From Staphylococcus taiwanensis (GTDB taxonomy: Bacteria > Bacillota > Bacilli > Staphylococcales > Staphylococcaceae), in assembly GCA_020544305.1 (NCBI GenBank), contig CP058667.1, forward strand, positions 2,170,001-2,234,000: a stretch of 64,000 nt of DNA, written 5' to 3'. This document shows, one piece after another, positions 1-8,759 of the stretch (its first letter is position 1; each line of letters starts with the position of its first letter). The notes under the pieces are model-generated. The model was not told where the DNA came from, did not search any database, and worked only from the letters and a program-made list of their open reading frames with translations. Made by a program: the position numbers and the translations under genes.

Positions 1-335
1 TCGAAGTTCATTACATCACCGGCATAATTTTTAACAACGAGTAACACGCCATCTCCAGTGTTAACTGCTTTAATCGCTTCTAGTATCTTGTCTGGTGTTG
101 GAGATGTAAATACTTCACCACATACAGCAGCATCTAACATACCTTCTGCAACATACCCAGCATGTGCTGGCTCATGACCGCTTCCACCACCTGAAACAAT
201 CGCGACGCCATGTGTTTTTTGATTACTACGTACTACAACTGTATCTGCAACAATTTCAATATTATTTTGTGCTATTTTAAGTCCATCCAACATATCTCGA
301 AGAAAATGCTCTTTTTGCTTAATTAACTTTTTCAT
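1..335 (-). CDS. dhaK: Dihydroxyacetone kinase subunit DhaK (partial, N-terminal 111 residues)
   Basis: The reading frame runs off the left edge of the window; only the N-terminus is present. It starts at ATG (complement of 333-335) behind a strong ribosome site (complement of tccctcct, 343-350). The visible protein contains the GGGSGHEPAHAGYV block and the following glycine-rich loop typical of DhaK. DhaK binds dihydroxyacetone covalently through a His; the catalytic His lies in the unseen part. By family knowledge it works in the cytoplasm with DhaL and a phosphoryl donor to make dihydroxyacetone phosphate. In S. aureus dhaK also sits next to fhuG. Confidence 0.9.
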   Translation of the reverse strand, partial: MKKLIKQKEHFLRDMLDGLKIAQNNIEIVADTVVVRSNQKTHGVAIVSGGGSGHEPAHAGYVAEGMLDAAVCGEVFTSPTPDKILEAIKAVNTGDGVLLVVKNYAGDVMNF

Positions 336-492
336 GAAATTGTCCCTCCTTTATCTATCATGTACATTATAAATTATGGCGTATGTATGCGCTAACATTT
401 TATGTTCATTATTGCCATATGTCATTACTTATTCATAAAAATCTCAAAATGTCTCGTAGTAGTTTGAAATTTTATTTTCCAAAATGAAAAAA

Positions 493-535
493 GAGCAAGA
501 TAGAAATTCATAAAAAAGAAATTCTATCTCACTCT
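493..535 (-). terminator. Terminator after fhuG
   Basis: Inverted repeat with stem gagcaagatagaaattc / gaaattctatctcactc. On the minus strand it is followed by a T run, so it should end the fhuCBG transcript. Confidence 0.75.
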
Positions 536-544
536 CGTATCACT

Positions 545-1561
545 TTAAATACTCTTAGATTTGTACATTAAATAAATGAAGTAAGGTGCTCCAATGATGG
601 CAACGACAATACCAGCTGGTACGCCTGTTGGCTCAAGTATGATTTTACCAAGTGTATCTGCAAATACTAATAAGAAAGATCCTACCAGTATAGAAATTGG
701 TAAAAAGAGTTGATGTCTTGGTCCCACGATTGATTTCGCAATATGAGGACCCATTAAGCCGATAAAGGCGATTGAACCAGCTACGGCTACGGCGATGGAA
801 GAAAGGATTACCGCAACGAAAAATAAAATAATGCGTTCACGTTCTAATCTAACGCCAAGCCCTTTCGCGATATGTTCATGTGTATTGATTAGGTTTAACA
901 CATTCGATTTGTATATTAAGAAAGGTACAATAACGATAATCCATGGCAGGGTCGCAATGACAAATGTCCAATCATCACCCCATATATTTCCAGCAAACCA
1001 ATTTGCGATAAATTCCGATTGGTCATCATCAAATTTAGACATTAACGTAATCGAACCACCGTATAATGCTGTTTGCACACCGACACCAATTAACACCATA
1101 CTTGCTGGTGTAATGCCATCGCGTTTGTTCATACTAAATCCGAAAATAATAATCGCTGTGGCAATGCCCCCAATCACACTAATGATTGGTAAAACATAAA
1201 CAAAATTATCTGGATCAATTTGACCTATTGAGATAAATAATGCAATCGCAAAGCCACCACCAGCATTAATGCCTAAAATACCTGGCTCTGCAATTGGGTT
1301 TTTAGTGACACTTTGAATAATAGCGCCACTTAGACTCAACGCTGCACCTGCTAAAATAGTAATAAGCATGCGAGGAAATCTAAATTGTACTAAGATTAAT
1401 TGGTCGTAATACTCACCTTGACCAACTAACGTTTTAAAGAAGCGTCCAACCGGAATTTTATATTCTCCTGAAGACACACTCCACGTACATGCAGCCAATA
1501 ATAGTATCGCAAAGGTAATCAATGTGATGATTTGTTTGCGTCTTAATTTAGGGTGTATCAT
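545..1561 (-). CDS. fhuG: Ferric hydroxamate ABC importer permease FhuG
   Basis: A 338-residue FecCD/BtuC-family permease with an N-terminal hydrophobic segment and about nine to ten membrane spans. It carries the family segments PRMLITILAGAALSLSGAIIQ near residue 65 and GSIAFIGLMGPHIA near residue 265; the latter contacts the ATPase. It pairs with FhuB to form the channel for hydroxamate siderophores, energised by FhuC. The stop of fhuB overlaps its start by 4 bp, indicating translational coupling. It is the last gene of the fhuCBG operon and is followed by a terminator. Confidence 0.93.
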   Translation of the reverse strand: MIHPKLRRKQIITLITFAILLLAACTWSVSSGEYKIPVGRFFKTLVGQGEYYDQLILVQFRFPRMLITILAGAALSLSGAIIQSVTKNPIAEPGILGINAGGGFAIALFISIGQIDPDNFVYVLPIISVIGGIATAIIIFGFSMNKRDGITPASMVLIGVGVQTALYGGSITLMSKFDDDQSEFIANWFAGNIWGDDWTFVIATLPWIIVIVPFLIYKSNVLNLINTHEHIAKGLGVRLERERIILFFVAVILSSIAVAVAGSIAFIGLMGPHIAKSIVGPRHQLFLPISILVGSFLLVFADTLGKIILEPTGVPAGIVVAIIGAPYFIYLMYKSKSI

Positions 1562-2562
1562 ATTGTGCGCCCTCCTCTTTTAACTAAATATAAAAAGTAA
1601 GGTACGCCAATAAATGAAATAATAGCGCCAACAGGTGCTTCGCCTAACATACGTGCAATCGTATCAGCTACGATCATTAACAAACCACCAGATAAAGCTG
1701 TCAGCGGTAATACTTTGGCATAATCTGTACCTACTAAAAATCTCACAATATGTGGCACCATGAGTCCGACAAACGCGATTTGTCCAACCATTGATACAGC
1801 TACACCAGCTAAAATCATGGTTAAAAGTAAACTAATCCCACGAATCAATGTAATATTCTGACCCAATCCTTTCGCCAGTGTTTCGCCCAAGTTTAATATC
1901 GTTAATTGCTTACTCATAGCAATAATGATAATAATGGCGATAATAATGACAGGCCCACTCCACATAAGTTGAGTCCAAGTTGTTCCAGAAACACCACCAG
2001 CGCTCCAAAAAGTAAGCGATTGGTTTAATTTAAATGTTAACGCAATACCTTGACTTAATGCTGTTAACAAGGCACTTACTGCAGCACCTGCTAAAATAAT
2101 TCTCATTGGGTTGAAGCCGTCACGTCTTGATCGTCCAATTGTTAGAACAATGAAACCACCTAACATTGCACCTAAAAAACCGGCAAGCATTAACATTAAG
2201 AATGGCGCAGCTGGAAAGAATCCAAATGTTAATGCTAAAGCAAATGAAGCACCAGAGTTTAATCCAATTAAACTTGGATCAGCAAGCCCATTTTTAGTTA
2301 CACCTTGAATCACTGCACCAGCGACCGACAAAGCCATACCTACCAATATAGCTCCTAAGTCTCGTGGTATACGAATCTCACTAATAATATTATGCTGTTG
2401 ATTTTTTGGATTGTAATGAAAAATAGCATCCATAATAGTAGAAAAATTAATTTTTGCTTCACCTATTAAAATAGATACTAACAGGGCACCTATTAGCAAC
2501 ACGAAGACTAAAATAAGATAGCCTATAAATCCGATATTAAATCTTTTCTCATTCCCCATCAT
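1558..2562 (-). CDS. fhuB: Ferric hydroxamate ABC importer permease FhuB
   Basis: A 334-residue FecCD-family permease, paralogous to FhuG. It has an N-terminal membrane span, the segment IPRDLGAILVGMALSVAGAV and the ATPase-facing segment QIAFVGLMVPHIVRF. FhuB and FhuG form the heterodimeric membrane channel. The gene lies 31 bp downstream of fhuC and overlaps fhuG by 4 bp. Two adjacent ATG codons can serve as start (2562 or 2559); the difference is one residue. Confidence 0.93.
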   Translation of the reverse strand: MMGNEKRFNIGFIGYLILVFVLLIGALLVSILIGEAKINFSTIMDAIFHYNPKNQQHNIISEIRIPRDLGAILVGMALSVAGAVIQGVTKNGLADPSLIGLNSGASFALALTFGFFPAAPFLMLMLAGFLGAMLGGFIVLTIGRSRRDGFNPMRIILAGAAVSALLTALSQGIALTFKLNQSLTFWSAGGVSGTTWTQLMWSGPVIIIAIIIIIAMSKQLTILNLGETLAKGLGQNITLIRGISLLLTMILAGVAVSMVGQIAFVGLMVPHIVRFLVGTDYAKVLPLTALSGGLLMIVADTIARMLGEAPVGAIISFIGVPYFLYLVKRGGRTI

Positions 2563-2593
2563 CTTAAAATTCCTTTTCTCATTTTGTCTTTCA

Positions 2594-3391
2594 TTATGAA
2601 TAATTACGTTGGAATAAATCGTAAGTTACTAATAGTGGCTTACCTGTTCTTGGATCTGTACTAAGTACGACATCAATATTGAATACTTTTTCTAAGATTT
2701 CTTTCGTTAGAACATCTTCTGTAGCACCACACGCAACAATTTCTCCCTTTTTCATTGCAATAAGATGGTCAGAAAAACGAATTGCCTGGTTAATATCGTG
2801 TAACACCATAATGATTGTACAACCTTGCTCTTTATTTAATTGTTGCACTAATTCTAATATTTCTAATTGGTGAGAAATATCTAAATATGTTGTAGGTTCA
2901 TCTAGGAAAATAATATCTGTTTTTTGAGCAAGTGCCATAGCAATCCAAACACGTTGACGTTGTCCACCACTCAAATCATTGATTGAACGGTGTCTAAATT
3001 CAGAAGTTCCAGTAACACTTAGCGCCCAATCAATTTCTTTTTTATCTTCAGCAGATAAGCGTCCGAAACCTTTTTGATGTGGAAAGCGACCGTAAGACAC
3101 TAGTTCACCCACTGTAAGACCATCTGCCACTTCCGGTGTTTGTGGTAGTATAGCAATTTTTTTAGCAATTTCTTTTGTAGATTGAGTATGAATGTTCTCC
3201 CCATCTAACTGAATCTCGCCATTTTTAATACTTAACAAGCGAGATAATGCTTTTAATAACGTAGATTTGCCACAACCATTAGGGCCAATGATTGAAGTCA
3301 CTTTGCCATCTGGAATTTCGACATCTAAATTATTGATTATTGTATGATCCCCATATCCAATTTCAACTTCTTGAGCTTTTAAACGATTCAT
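2594..3391 (-). CDS. fhuC: ABC transporter ATPase FhuC
   Basis: A 265-residue ABC ATPase. The Walker A motif GPNGCGKST is near residue 37, the signature LSGGQRQR near residue 140, Walker B DIIFLDEPT near residue 160 and the switch His in MVLHD near residue 197. It powers FhuBG. In S. aureus FhuC is known also to energise other siderophore permeases that lack their own ATPase, which matters here because the FecCD system at 45.4-47.5 kb has none. It is the first gene of the operon, behind a Fur box. Confidence 0.94.
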   Translation of the reverse strand: MNRLKAQEVEIGYGDHTIINNLDVEIPDGKVTSIIGPNGCGKSTLLKALSRLLSIKNGEIQLDGENIHTQSTKEIAKKIAILPQTPEVADGLTVGELVSYGRFPHQKGFGRLSAEDKKEIDWALSVTGTSEFRHRSINDLSGGQRQRVWIAMALAQKTDIIFLDEPTTYLDISHQLEILELVQQLNKEQGCTIIMVLHDINQAIRFSDHLIAMKKGEIVACGATEDVLTKEILEKVFNIDVVLSTDPRTGKPLLVTYDLFQRNYS

Positions 3392-3467
3392 GTTTTCCCT
3401 ACTTTCATGAAAATAAATCAGTATAACTGTAATGTTTTATATTAATCACGAATTTTTATATATAATT

Positions 3468-3486
3468 GATAATAATTATCATAGTC
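3468..3486. promoter_or_regulatory. Fur box upstream of fhuC
   Basis: GATAATAATTATCATAGTC matches 16 of 19 positions of the classical Fur consensus GATAATGATTATCATTATC. It lies about 77 bp upstream of the fhuC start, in the promoter region, which predicts iron-dependent repression of fhuCBG. Confidence 0.85.
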
Positions 3487-3539
3487 AATAGTCGTATTAT
3501 AACACTTATGTAAATAGCTGACTATTTTAAAATAAAAAA

Positions 3540-3608
3540 GAGATTAGCAATTATGTATATAGATGATAGCTTTGATTACCATCACAATATTACATAATAA
3601 CTAATCTC
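3540..3608 (-). terminator. Terminator after the yitT-family gene
   Basis: Long imperfect inverted repeat: gagattag-caattatgta on the left and tacataat-aa-ctaatctc on the right. On the minus strand the right side ends in a T-rich run (complement of aaaataaaaaa). It separates the upstream gene from fhuC. Confidence 0.65.
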
Positions 3609-3628
3609 ACTTCATTATCACGAAATAA

Positions 3629-4462
3629 TTATTCATCTAATAAAAAGCCATTACCATAGACATCACGAACATCATGCACAACTAAAAAGGCTTGATTATC
3701 AATTTTACGAATAACTCGCTTCGCACGAGAAACTTGTGTTTTAGCGACTACAACGTATAGCACATCTTTTTTCTCGCGACTATAATAGCCATGACCATCC
3801 AAAACTGTAAGACCTCGACCGACTTGTTCATCAATCGCTTTAGCTACTTCGTCTGGTTTATTAGAAATGATTGTCATCGCTTTTTTAGTGTTCAATCCTT
3901 CAATCACATATTCCATTACTTTTGTACCAATATAGAGTGAGATTACAGTCACTAAAGCTTTTTGTATTGGTAATACGGTTAATGAAATAAGTACAACAAT
4001 CAAATCGAAGAATAGTAAGGCATATGCCGTACTGACTTCTAAATACTTATTAGCAAGTCGAGCTAAAATCGTTGTGCCCGCAGTTGTACCACCTGCCAAC
4101 ACAATCACACCTATACCTAGTCCTACAGATGCGCCACCGAATATCGCATTGATCATTACATTTCCAGTTTCTACATGCCAAGACGCCGTTAAACTTAAAA
4201 ACACTGAAATAAGGACTGTAGCAACGATTGTTAGAATTGAACTTTTCTTACTTAAAAATTTAAAACCAACAATGATCAAAACTGCATTTGCTACAAAGTT
4301 TGTAATCGCTGGTGAAATATGAAATGCATAGAATAATACGATAGCGATTCCAGTTACCCCACCTTCCCCTAGATTGCCTGAAATAATAAATGTATTTACT
4401 CCAGCTGAAAAGATGAAAGAGCCTAGTATAACTAAAAGTAAGTCTTTAATGTTCTTATTCAC
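3629..4462 (-). CDS. YitT-family (DUF161/DUF2179) membrane protein
   Basis: About 277 residues: five to six membrane spans in the first 190 residues followed by a soluble C-terminal DUF2179 domain (from about residue 195, with GRGLTVLDGHGYYSREKKD and a VVHDVRDVYGNGF tail). The GTG at 4462 is preferred because the AAAAGGGG ribosome site abuts the alternative TTG at 4471 but sits 9 nt before the GTG. The family's transport role is not established. It is monocistronic, with terminators on both sides. Confidence 0.85.
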   Translation of the reverse strand: MNKNIKDLLLVILGSFIFSAGVNTFIISGNLGEGGVTGIAIVLFYAFHISPAITNFVANAVLIIVGFKFLSKKSSILTIVATVLISVFLSLTASWHVETGNVMINAIFGGASVGLGIGVIVLAGGTTAGTTILARLANKYLEVSTAYALLFFDLIVVLISLTVLPIQKALVTVISLYIGTKVMEYVIEGLNTKKAMTIISNKPDEVAKAIDEQVGRGLTVLDGHGYYSREKKDVLYVVVAKTQVSRAKRVIRKIDNQAFLVVHDVRDVYGNGFLLDE

Positions 4463-4664
4463 ATATACCAACCCCTTTTTAGTAGTATCATAAAAAATAG
4501 TAGCACATTATCTTGTAAAGCGACAATGTACATTAAAATTTTTAAGAATTGATAAAATATAAATACGTAGCGCAATATCATTTTATTTCTATGTTGAGTT
4601 ACTATTAGTTAGCACTAATCCCTTTATAATAGACACATTTGTTTCAGAAATAAGAACAAATTAA

Positions 4665-4679
4665 AATTTTCTGAATTTT
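4665..4679. promoter_or_regulatory. CodY-like operator upstream of the small RNA promoter
   Basis: AATTTTCTGAATTTT matches 13 of 15 bases of the CodY consensus AATTTTCWGAAAATT. It ends 3 bp before the -35 element of the promoter at 4683-4711, a position suited to repression by CodY under nutrient-rich conditions. Confidence 0.6.
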
Positions 4680-4682
4680 TTG

Positions 4683-4711
4683 TTTACTTAAAGGCGTCAC
4701 TTTGATATAAT
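4683..4711 (+). promoter_or_regulatory. Promoter of the candidate small RNA
   Basis: TTTACT (4683-4688), 17-bp spacer, TATAAT (4706-4711). The predicted start of transcription is near 4718. No open reading frame follows before the terminator. Confidence 0.75.
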
Positions 4712-4717
4712 GTGTAT

Positions 4718-4892
4718 AACTTCTTAATAAGAGAAGTTATCTCCTTTGTGTTGTTTATAGTAACAAAACAAATTTTGCTCGAAGTACTGTGACAGTACCT
4801 AGTCCTTACCGTTACAAGTACATTAATATTCATTTCCCATAAAAACCAAGTATATAGAGTGTCTCCTCACTCTTCATACTTGGTTTTTATCA
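4718..4892 (+). ncRNA. rsaD: Candidate trans-acting small RNA, probably RsaD
   Basis: A promoter and a strong intrinsic terminator (4841-4888) enclose about 175 nt without a coding frame. The 5' end folds as ataacttct / agaagttat (4716-4740), a second hairpin forms at agtactg / cagtac (4782-4798), and an unpaired CATTTCCCAT (4831-4840) supplies the UCCC motif common to staphylococcal Rsa RNAs. S. aureus RsaD is about this long, is CodY-repressed and lies in this neighbourhood beside nupC; it controls overflow metabolism genes. The identification rests on position, size, CodY-like box and C-rich motif, not on an alignment. Confidence 0.68.
4841..4888 (+). terminator. Terminator of the candidate small RNA
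   Basis: Stem aaaaaccaagtat / atacttggttttt with an inner agagtg / cactct helix. It has a T run on both strands and so may be bidirectional. Confidence 0.85.
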
Positions 4893-4910
4893 TTTATCTA
4901 TTTAAATTAA

Positions 4911-4952
4911 AAGCTATCATTGAAGCATTTCTTGCTTTAATGATAGCCTTTT
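4911..4952 (-). terminator. Terminator after nupC
   Basis: Inverted repeat aagctatcattgaagc / gctttaatgatagcctt just past the nupC stop codon. Confidence 0.75.
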
Positions 4953-4972
4953 GAACACTTATTAAACTAATA

Positions 4973-6205
4973 TTACCAAGCAAACAAACCTACAAATGCT
5001 GCTGTGAGTAATGATACTAAGATACCTGCAAGAAGCATCATTGGTACGTATTTAGAAACAAAGTCTGATGTTTTTTTATCTACTATACCTTTAAGTGTAC
5101 CTACAATCATTCCAATTGTAGAGAAATTAGCAAATGATACTAAGAAAGTTGATATAACCGCTCTTCTATGTGGACTATATGAATTAACAGCTTTTGTAAT
5201 TTCACCCATTACTACGAATTCATTTGTGACAATTTTCTTAGCCATTTGTTGAGCGACAATCCATGCTTCTCCCCATGGCAGACCAAGTAATAATGCAAAT
5301 GGATACATGAAGACACCTAAGATTTGATTTAAACCGAAACTGCCTTTCATTCCTATCCAACCACCGACAAGACCTGTAATTAAATTAATAAAGCGGTCGA
5401 TTAAATCAGCCAATGCTACAAAACTGATAACAAATGCAATGATAATAAGTACTAATTTACCTGCATTTAATACTGAATCTCCTAAGAACGAGAAGAACGG
5501 CTGACGTTCAGCTGTTTCACCATTATTAATTGTGTAGATTATGTCTTCCTGTTCTTCAACACTTACTGGATTTAAGATAGACGATACAATAATCGCATTA
5601 ATAATGTTTAGCGGTATAGCAGTTAATACTAGATCACCAGGAATCATTTGAACATAAGCACCAACAATGGCACCTGAGATTGAACTCATAGACATCATTG
5701 CAACTGTTAAAACACGCATTTCATTCATACGCTTTAATTGTTCATTTGAAACCGCTAAAGCTTCCGTATTACCTAAGAACATCATTTCAACCCCGAAAAA
5801 TGACTCAAACTTAGGCTGACGTGTAATCTTAGCAAGTACCCAACCGATACCGCCAATGATTTTAGGTAAAATATTAAAATACATTAAAATGTCAAACAAT
5901 GGTACAACAAGTAAAATTGGGAATAGAGCACTCACTGCCATATCCATTTGTTTACCACTTGTAAAACTATTAAATGCAAATCCTGTTCCTGTATGTGCTG
6001 ATTGGATAACCCAAGCGATTGCAGAAGCTAACCCTTCAACAATTGATCTTCCAATTTGGAAATAAACGAAGAACCATGCTAAAAAGACATTTAAGACGAC
6101 AAGAATTAAAATAGATTTCCATTGGATATTTTTGCGATCTCTTGAAAATAAAACTGCAATTCCCAAAAATACAAGTAACCCAATGATGTTTATCACTAAA
6201 AACAT
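4973..6205 (-). CDS. nupC: Concentrative nucleoside transporter NupC
   Basis: A 410-residue CNT-family transporter, the usual length. It has an N-terminal span, a central FFGVEMMFLGNTEALAVSNEQ segment (near residue 137), an SFANFSTIGMIVGTLKGI segment (near residue 355) and about ten membrane spans. It imports nucleosides with H+ or Na+. Start ATG with AGGTAGGTG upstream. Monocistronic: its own upstream region lies at 6206-6350 and a terminator follows. Confidence 0.92.
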   Translation of the reverse strand: MFLVINIIGLLVFLGIAVLFSRDRKNIQWKSILILVVLNVFLAWFFVYFQIGRSIVEGLASAIAWVIQSAHTGTGFAFNSFTSGKQMDMAVSALFPILLVVPLFDILMYFNILPKIIGGIGWVLAKITRQPKFESFFGVEMMFLGNTEALAVSNEQLKRMNEMRVLTVAMMSMSSISGAIVGAYVQMIPGDLVLTAIPLNIINAIIVSSILNPVSVEEQEDIIYTINNGETAERQPFFSFLGDSVLNAGKLVLIIIAFVISFVALADLIDRFINLITGLVGGWIGMKGSFGLNQILGVFMYPFALLLGLPWGEAWIVAQQMAKKIVTNEFVVMGEITKAVNSYSPHRRAVISTFLVSFANFSTIGMIVGTLKGIVDKKTSDFVSKYVPMMLLAGILVSLLTAAFVGLFAW

Positions 6206-6559
6206 GACACACCTACCTGATTTAATATTTTAAACTCACTATGTATAGAAACATTTCAACAGAACCGTACTTTATCCCAATATTGTTCTTTAAAGTTCCG
6301 TTAATAATACAATAATAATTATACCATGTGAAAATGTTCGCGAAAATAACATTTTACTTTATTAATGAAGAATTCACATGTATATATCAATGGTCTCCTC
6401 ATATATATTAAACAACGATGTCCACTCCAATTAACTACACAAAACTCGTCTATAACTTCTTCTCTTTTTTATCGATTAAAAAAGCCCCTCACGGAAGACA
6501 ACACGATTGATCGAACGTCTGTGAAGGGCAATATTGCTAAAAACCAATATAAGCTTTAA
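6206..6559. other. Intergenic region between tagF and nupC
   Basis: 354 bp. It contains the AT-rich upstream region of nupC and, at 6478-6530, the tagF terminator. A 64-codon forward frame here overlaps the terminator and has no ribosome site; I do not consider it a gene. Confidence 0.6.
6478..6530 (-). terminator. Terminator after tagF
   Basis: gcccctcac (484-492) pairs with gtgaagggc (521-529). On the minus strand it is followed by six T residues, about 30-80 bp past the tagF stop. Confidence 0.7.
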
Positions 6560-8728
6560 TTATTTATTTTTCTCAATATCATTATAGATATAATCACCTA
6601 TAAATTTAGATGATTCACCTTTTTCAATTGAACAAAAATCATTATAAAATTTATCAATTTTGTCTTTATATTTAACTTTGTGTTGATCTATATTTTTCAA
6701 TTCTTCTGCTAATTTAAACTCGTCAGTGATAATTTCACCCGGAAGATCATTCATATAATCCATATAGAAACCACGAAGTCCTTTATCGTACTTCTCAATA
6801 TCATAAGCAAAGAAGAATTGTGGACGTTTTAAAATTCCAAAATCAAACATTACTGATGAGTAATCTGTAATTAATGCATCAGAAATTAAGTAAAGTTCTG
6901 AAATGTCATTATAATTAGATACGTCAATCGCAAAATCATCAAAGCCTTTTAAATCTAAGGCATTGGCAATTAGATAGTGCATTCTAAGTAAGATGACATA
7001 GTCGTCTCCAATTTCTTTTTGAAGATTTGCGAGATTGATTCTTAAATCAAATAAATATTGGCCTTTTTTGACAAATTCATCATCTCTCCAAGTAGGTGCG
7101 TACATAATGACTTTTTTACCTTCAGGTAAATTTAAATCACGTCTTATTTCTTCAATATATTCAGTATCGTTTTGACGGTTAACTAAAATATCATTTCGTG
7201 GATAACCGATTTCCCAAATACGGTCTTCATCCATCCAAAAAGCAGATTTAAAAATATTAGATGAATATCTATTTGGTGATACTAAGTGATCCCAACGTGA
7301 TGCTTCTGCATAGAAATTCTTTTTATAATTTGCAGTTGTCGTGCCAGGCATTCTTACTACTTTCATATCATTAGCTAAACGTTTAAGTGGTGTACCATGC
7401 CATGTTTGAATATACATTTGATTTTCTTTTTTATTTAAATATAATGGCAAACGTGCATTTGAAACCCAATATTTTGCTTTTGCATAAGCTTCATAATAAG
7501 CCCTAGAGCCTTTTTTGACTTTAGTTGCGTTTCCTGGAACCGTATTGTTGTTAGGTTTTGAAAATACCCAAATATAATTCAAATGAGGATAGTGTTCTTG
7601 CATATATTCATAGATATATTTAGGACTATCGCTATAATTTTTACCGCCGAATGCTTCGAAAACAATCGTATTCGGATCAACGTCATCTTCTTTATCTGTT
7701 AATTGATATCTTGAACGCTCTTTCATTTTGCTATTTTTCACGATATTTTTAACTAAACGTGTTTTCTTACGTAAACTGTTAACATATTTAGCATTTTCAA
7801 CATCATTCATAGCTAGGAATAACACTTCAAGATTATATAATACCTTACCATCTTTAATAATATTCCACTTAAGTGCTTTAACTATTTTCACAAGTGAATC
7901 TTCAAGTGTTAAATAACGTGATTTAATATCTCTTATTGATGGATCGAATCCTTTTTTGATTTCTTCTTTCATTCTTTTAATCAAGAAATTTTTAACTTGT
8001 TTGTCATTTGTTCGTTCCATTGCATCAAAGAAGCTGTTAACGTGATCTTCAAATTTATTCGTAAAATCTTGACCTGTTAATGTATTTCCATAAAATGGGT
8101 CATAAACCTCGCCACGATAGTAGAATGGGAAATTCATAATTCTTACAAATCGTTCAGCATATTTTAAATATTCAAGTGCGAATGACGTATCTGCATAAAT
8201 ATTTAAATCCTCATTAAATTTAATATGATGTGCTTTAATAATCACATTTTTAAATAAAATATTACATACTGATTCTTTTCTTAAAATTGCATTAGGTCTA
8301 GTTCGATGAGATTGATACTGTAAACGCACTTTATCTTTATCTACATATTGTGGATGATCACTGGTAAATTTATGAATTGGTGCAATTAATGTGTCGAAAC
8401 CTCCTATGTGACGAAGATAAAAATCTATAGCATAAGAAGCAAGTTGATCATCAGCATCTAGAAACATCACATATTCTCCTTGTGCTTGCTCTAAAGCCAC
8501 GTTTCTAGCATGTGCATGCCCTGTGTTTTCTTCTAATTGAATGAAATGCACTTCTTTATCATATGATTTCAATGCTTCTTTTAAAATTTCAGTTGATCGA
8601 TCTGTTGAGCCGTCATCAACAATAATAATGTCAAAGTCTTGATTTCTTTGACTTTTTAAACTATTGATGCATTCATCAATATATTCTTCACTATTAAAAT
8701 ATGTAATGATAATTGATAATTTATTCAA
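6560..8728 (-). CDS. tagF: Poly(glycerol-phosphate) wall teichoic acid polymerase TagF
   Basis: About 722 residues, matching the 721-residue S. epidermidis TagF. Residues 1-310 form a GT2-like GT-A domain (IIVDDGSTDRST, FLDADDQ). The C-terminal half is a CDP-glycerol glycerophosphotransferase with QTWHGTPLKRLAND (catalytic His near 445), YAPTWRDDEF, RMHYL (second His near 585) and ITDYSSVMFDF. It extends linkage-unit-primed chains with glycerol phosphate at the membrane. I chose the TTG at 8728 (MNKLSIII) because GGAGAG lies 5 nt upstream and the homologue starts there. It is 31 bp behind tagE, probably in one operon. Confidence 0.93.
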   Translation of the reverse strand: MNKLSIIITYFNSEEYIDECINSLKSQRNQDFDIIIVDDGSTDRSTEILKEALKSYDKEVHFIQLEENTGHAHARNVALEQAQGEYVMFLDADDQLASYAIDFYLRHIGGFDTLIAPIHKFTSDHPQYVDKDKVRLQYQSHRTRPNAILRKESVCNILFKNVIIKAHHIKFNEDLNIYADTSFALEYLKYAERFVRIMNFPFYYRGEVYDPFYGNTLTGQDFTNKFEDHVNSFFDAMERTNDKQVKNFLIKRMKEEIKKGFDPSIRDIKSRYLTLEDSLVKIVKALKWNIIKDGKVLYNLEVLFLAMNDVENAKYVNSLRKKTRLVKNIVKNSKMKERSRYQLTDKEDDVDPNTIVFEAFGGKNYSDSPKYIYEYMQEHYPHLNYIWVFSKPNNNTVPGNATKVKKGSRAYYEAYAKAKYWVSNARLPLYLNKKENQMYIQTWHGTPLKRLANDMKVVRMPGTTTANYKKNFYAEASRWDHLVSPNRYSSNIFKSAFWMDEDRIWEIGYPRNDILVNRQNDTEYIEEIRRDLNLPEGKKVIMYAPTWRDDEFVKKGQYLFDLRINLANLQKEIGDDYVILLRMHYLIANALDLKGFDDFAIDVSNYNDISELYLISDALITDYSSVMFDFGILKRPQFFFAYDIEKYDKGLRGFYMDYMNDLPGEIITDEFKLAEELKNIDQHKVKYKDKIDKFYNDFCSIEKGESSKFIGDYIYNDIEKNK

Positions 8729-8759
8729 TATATTTCTCTCCATTTTTCCTATTTATACT

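Noticed and set aside
795..1199. 134-codon forward frame opposite fhuG
   Set aside because: It is antisense to a well-supported membrane protein gene, has no ribosome site and no family similarity; the same holds for the other forward frames across fhuB, nupC, abcA and mnhA2.
6365..6559. 64-codon frame between tagF and nupC
   Set aside because: It runs through the tagF terminator hairpin and lacks a ribosome site.
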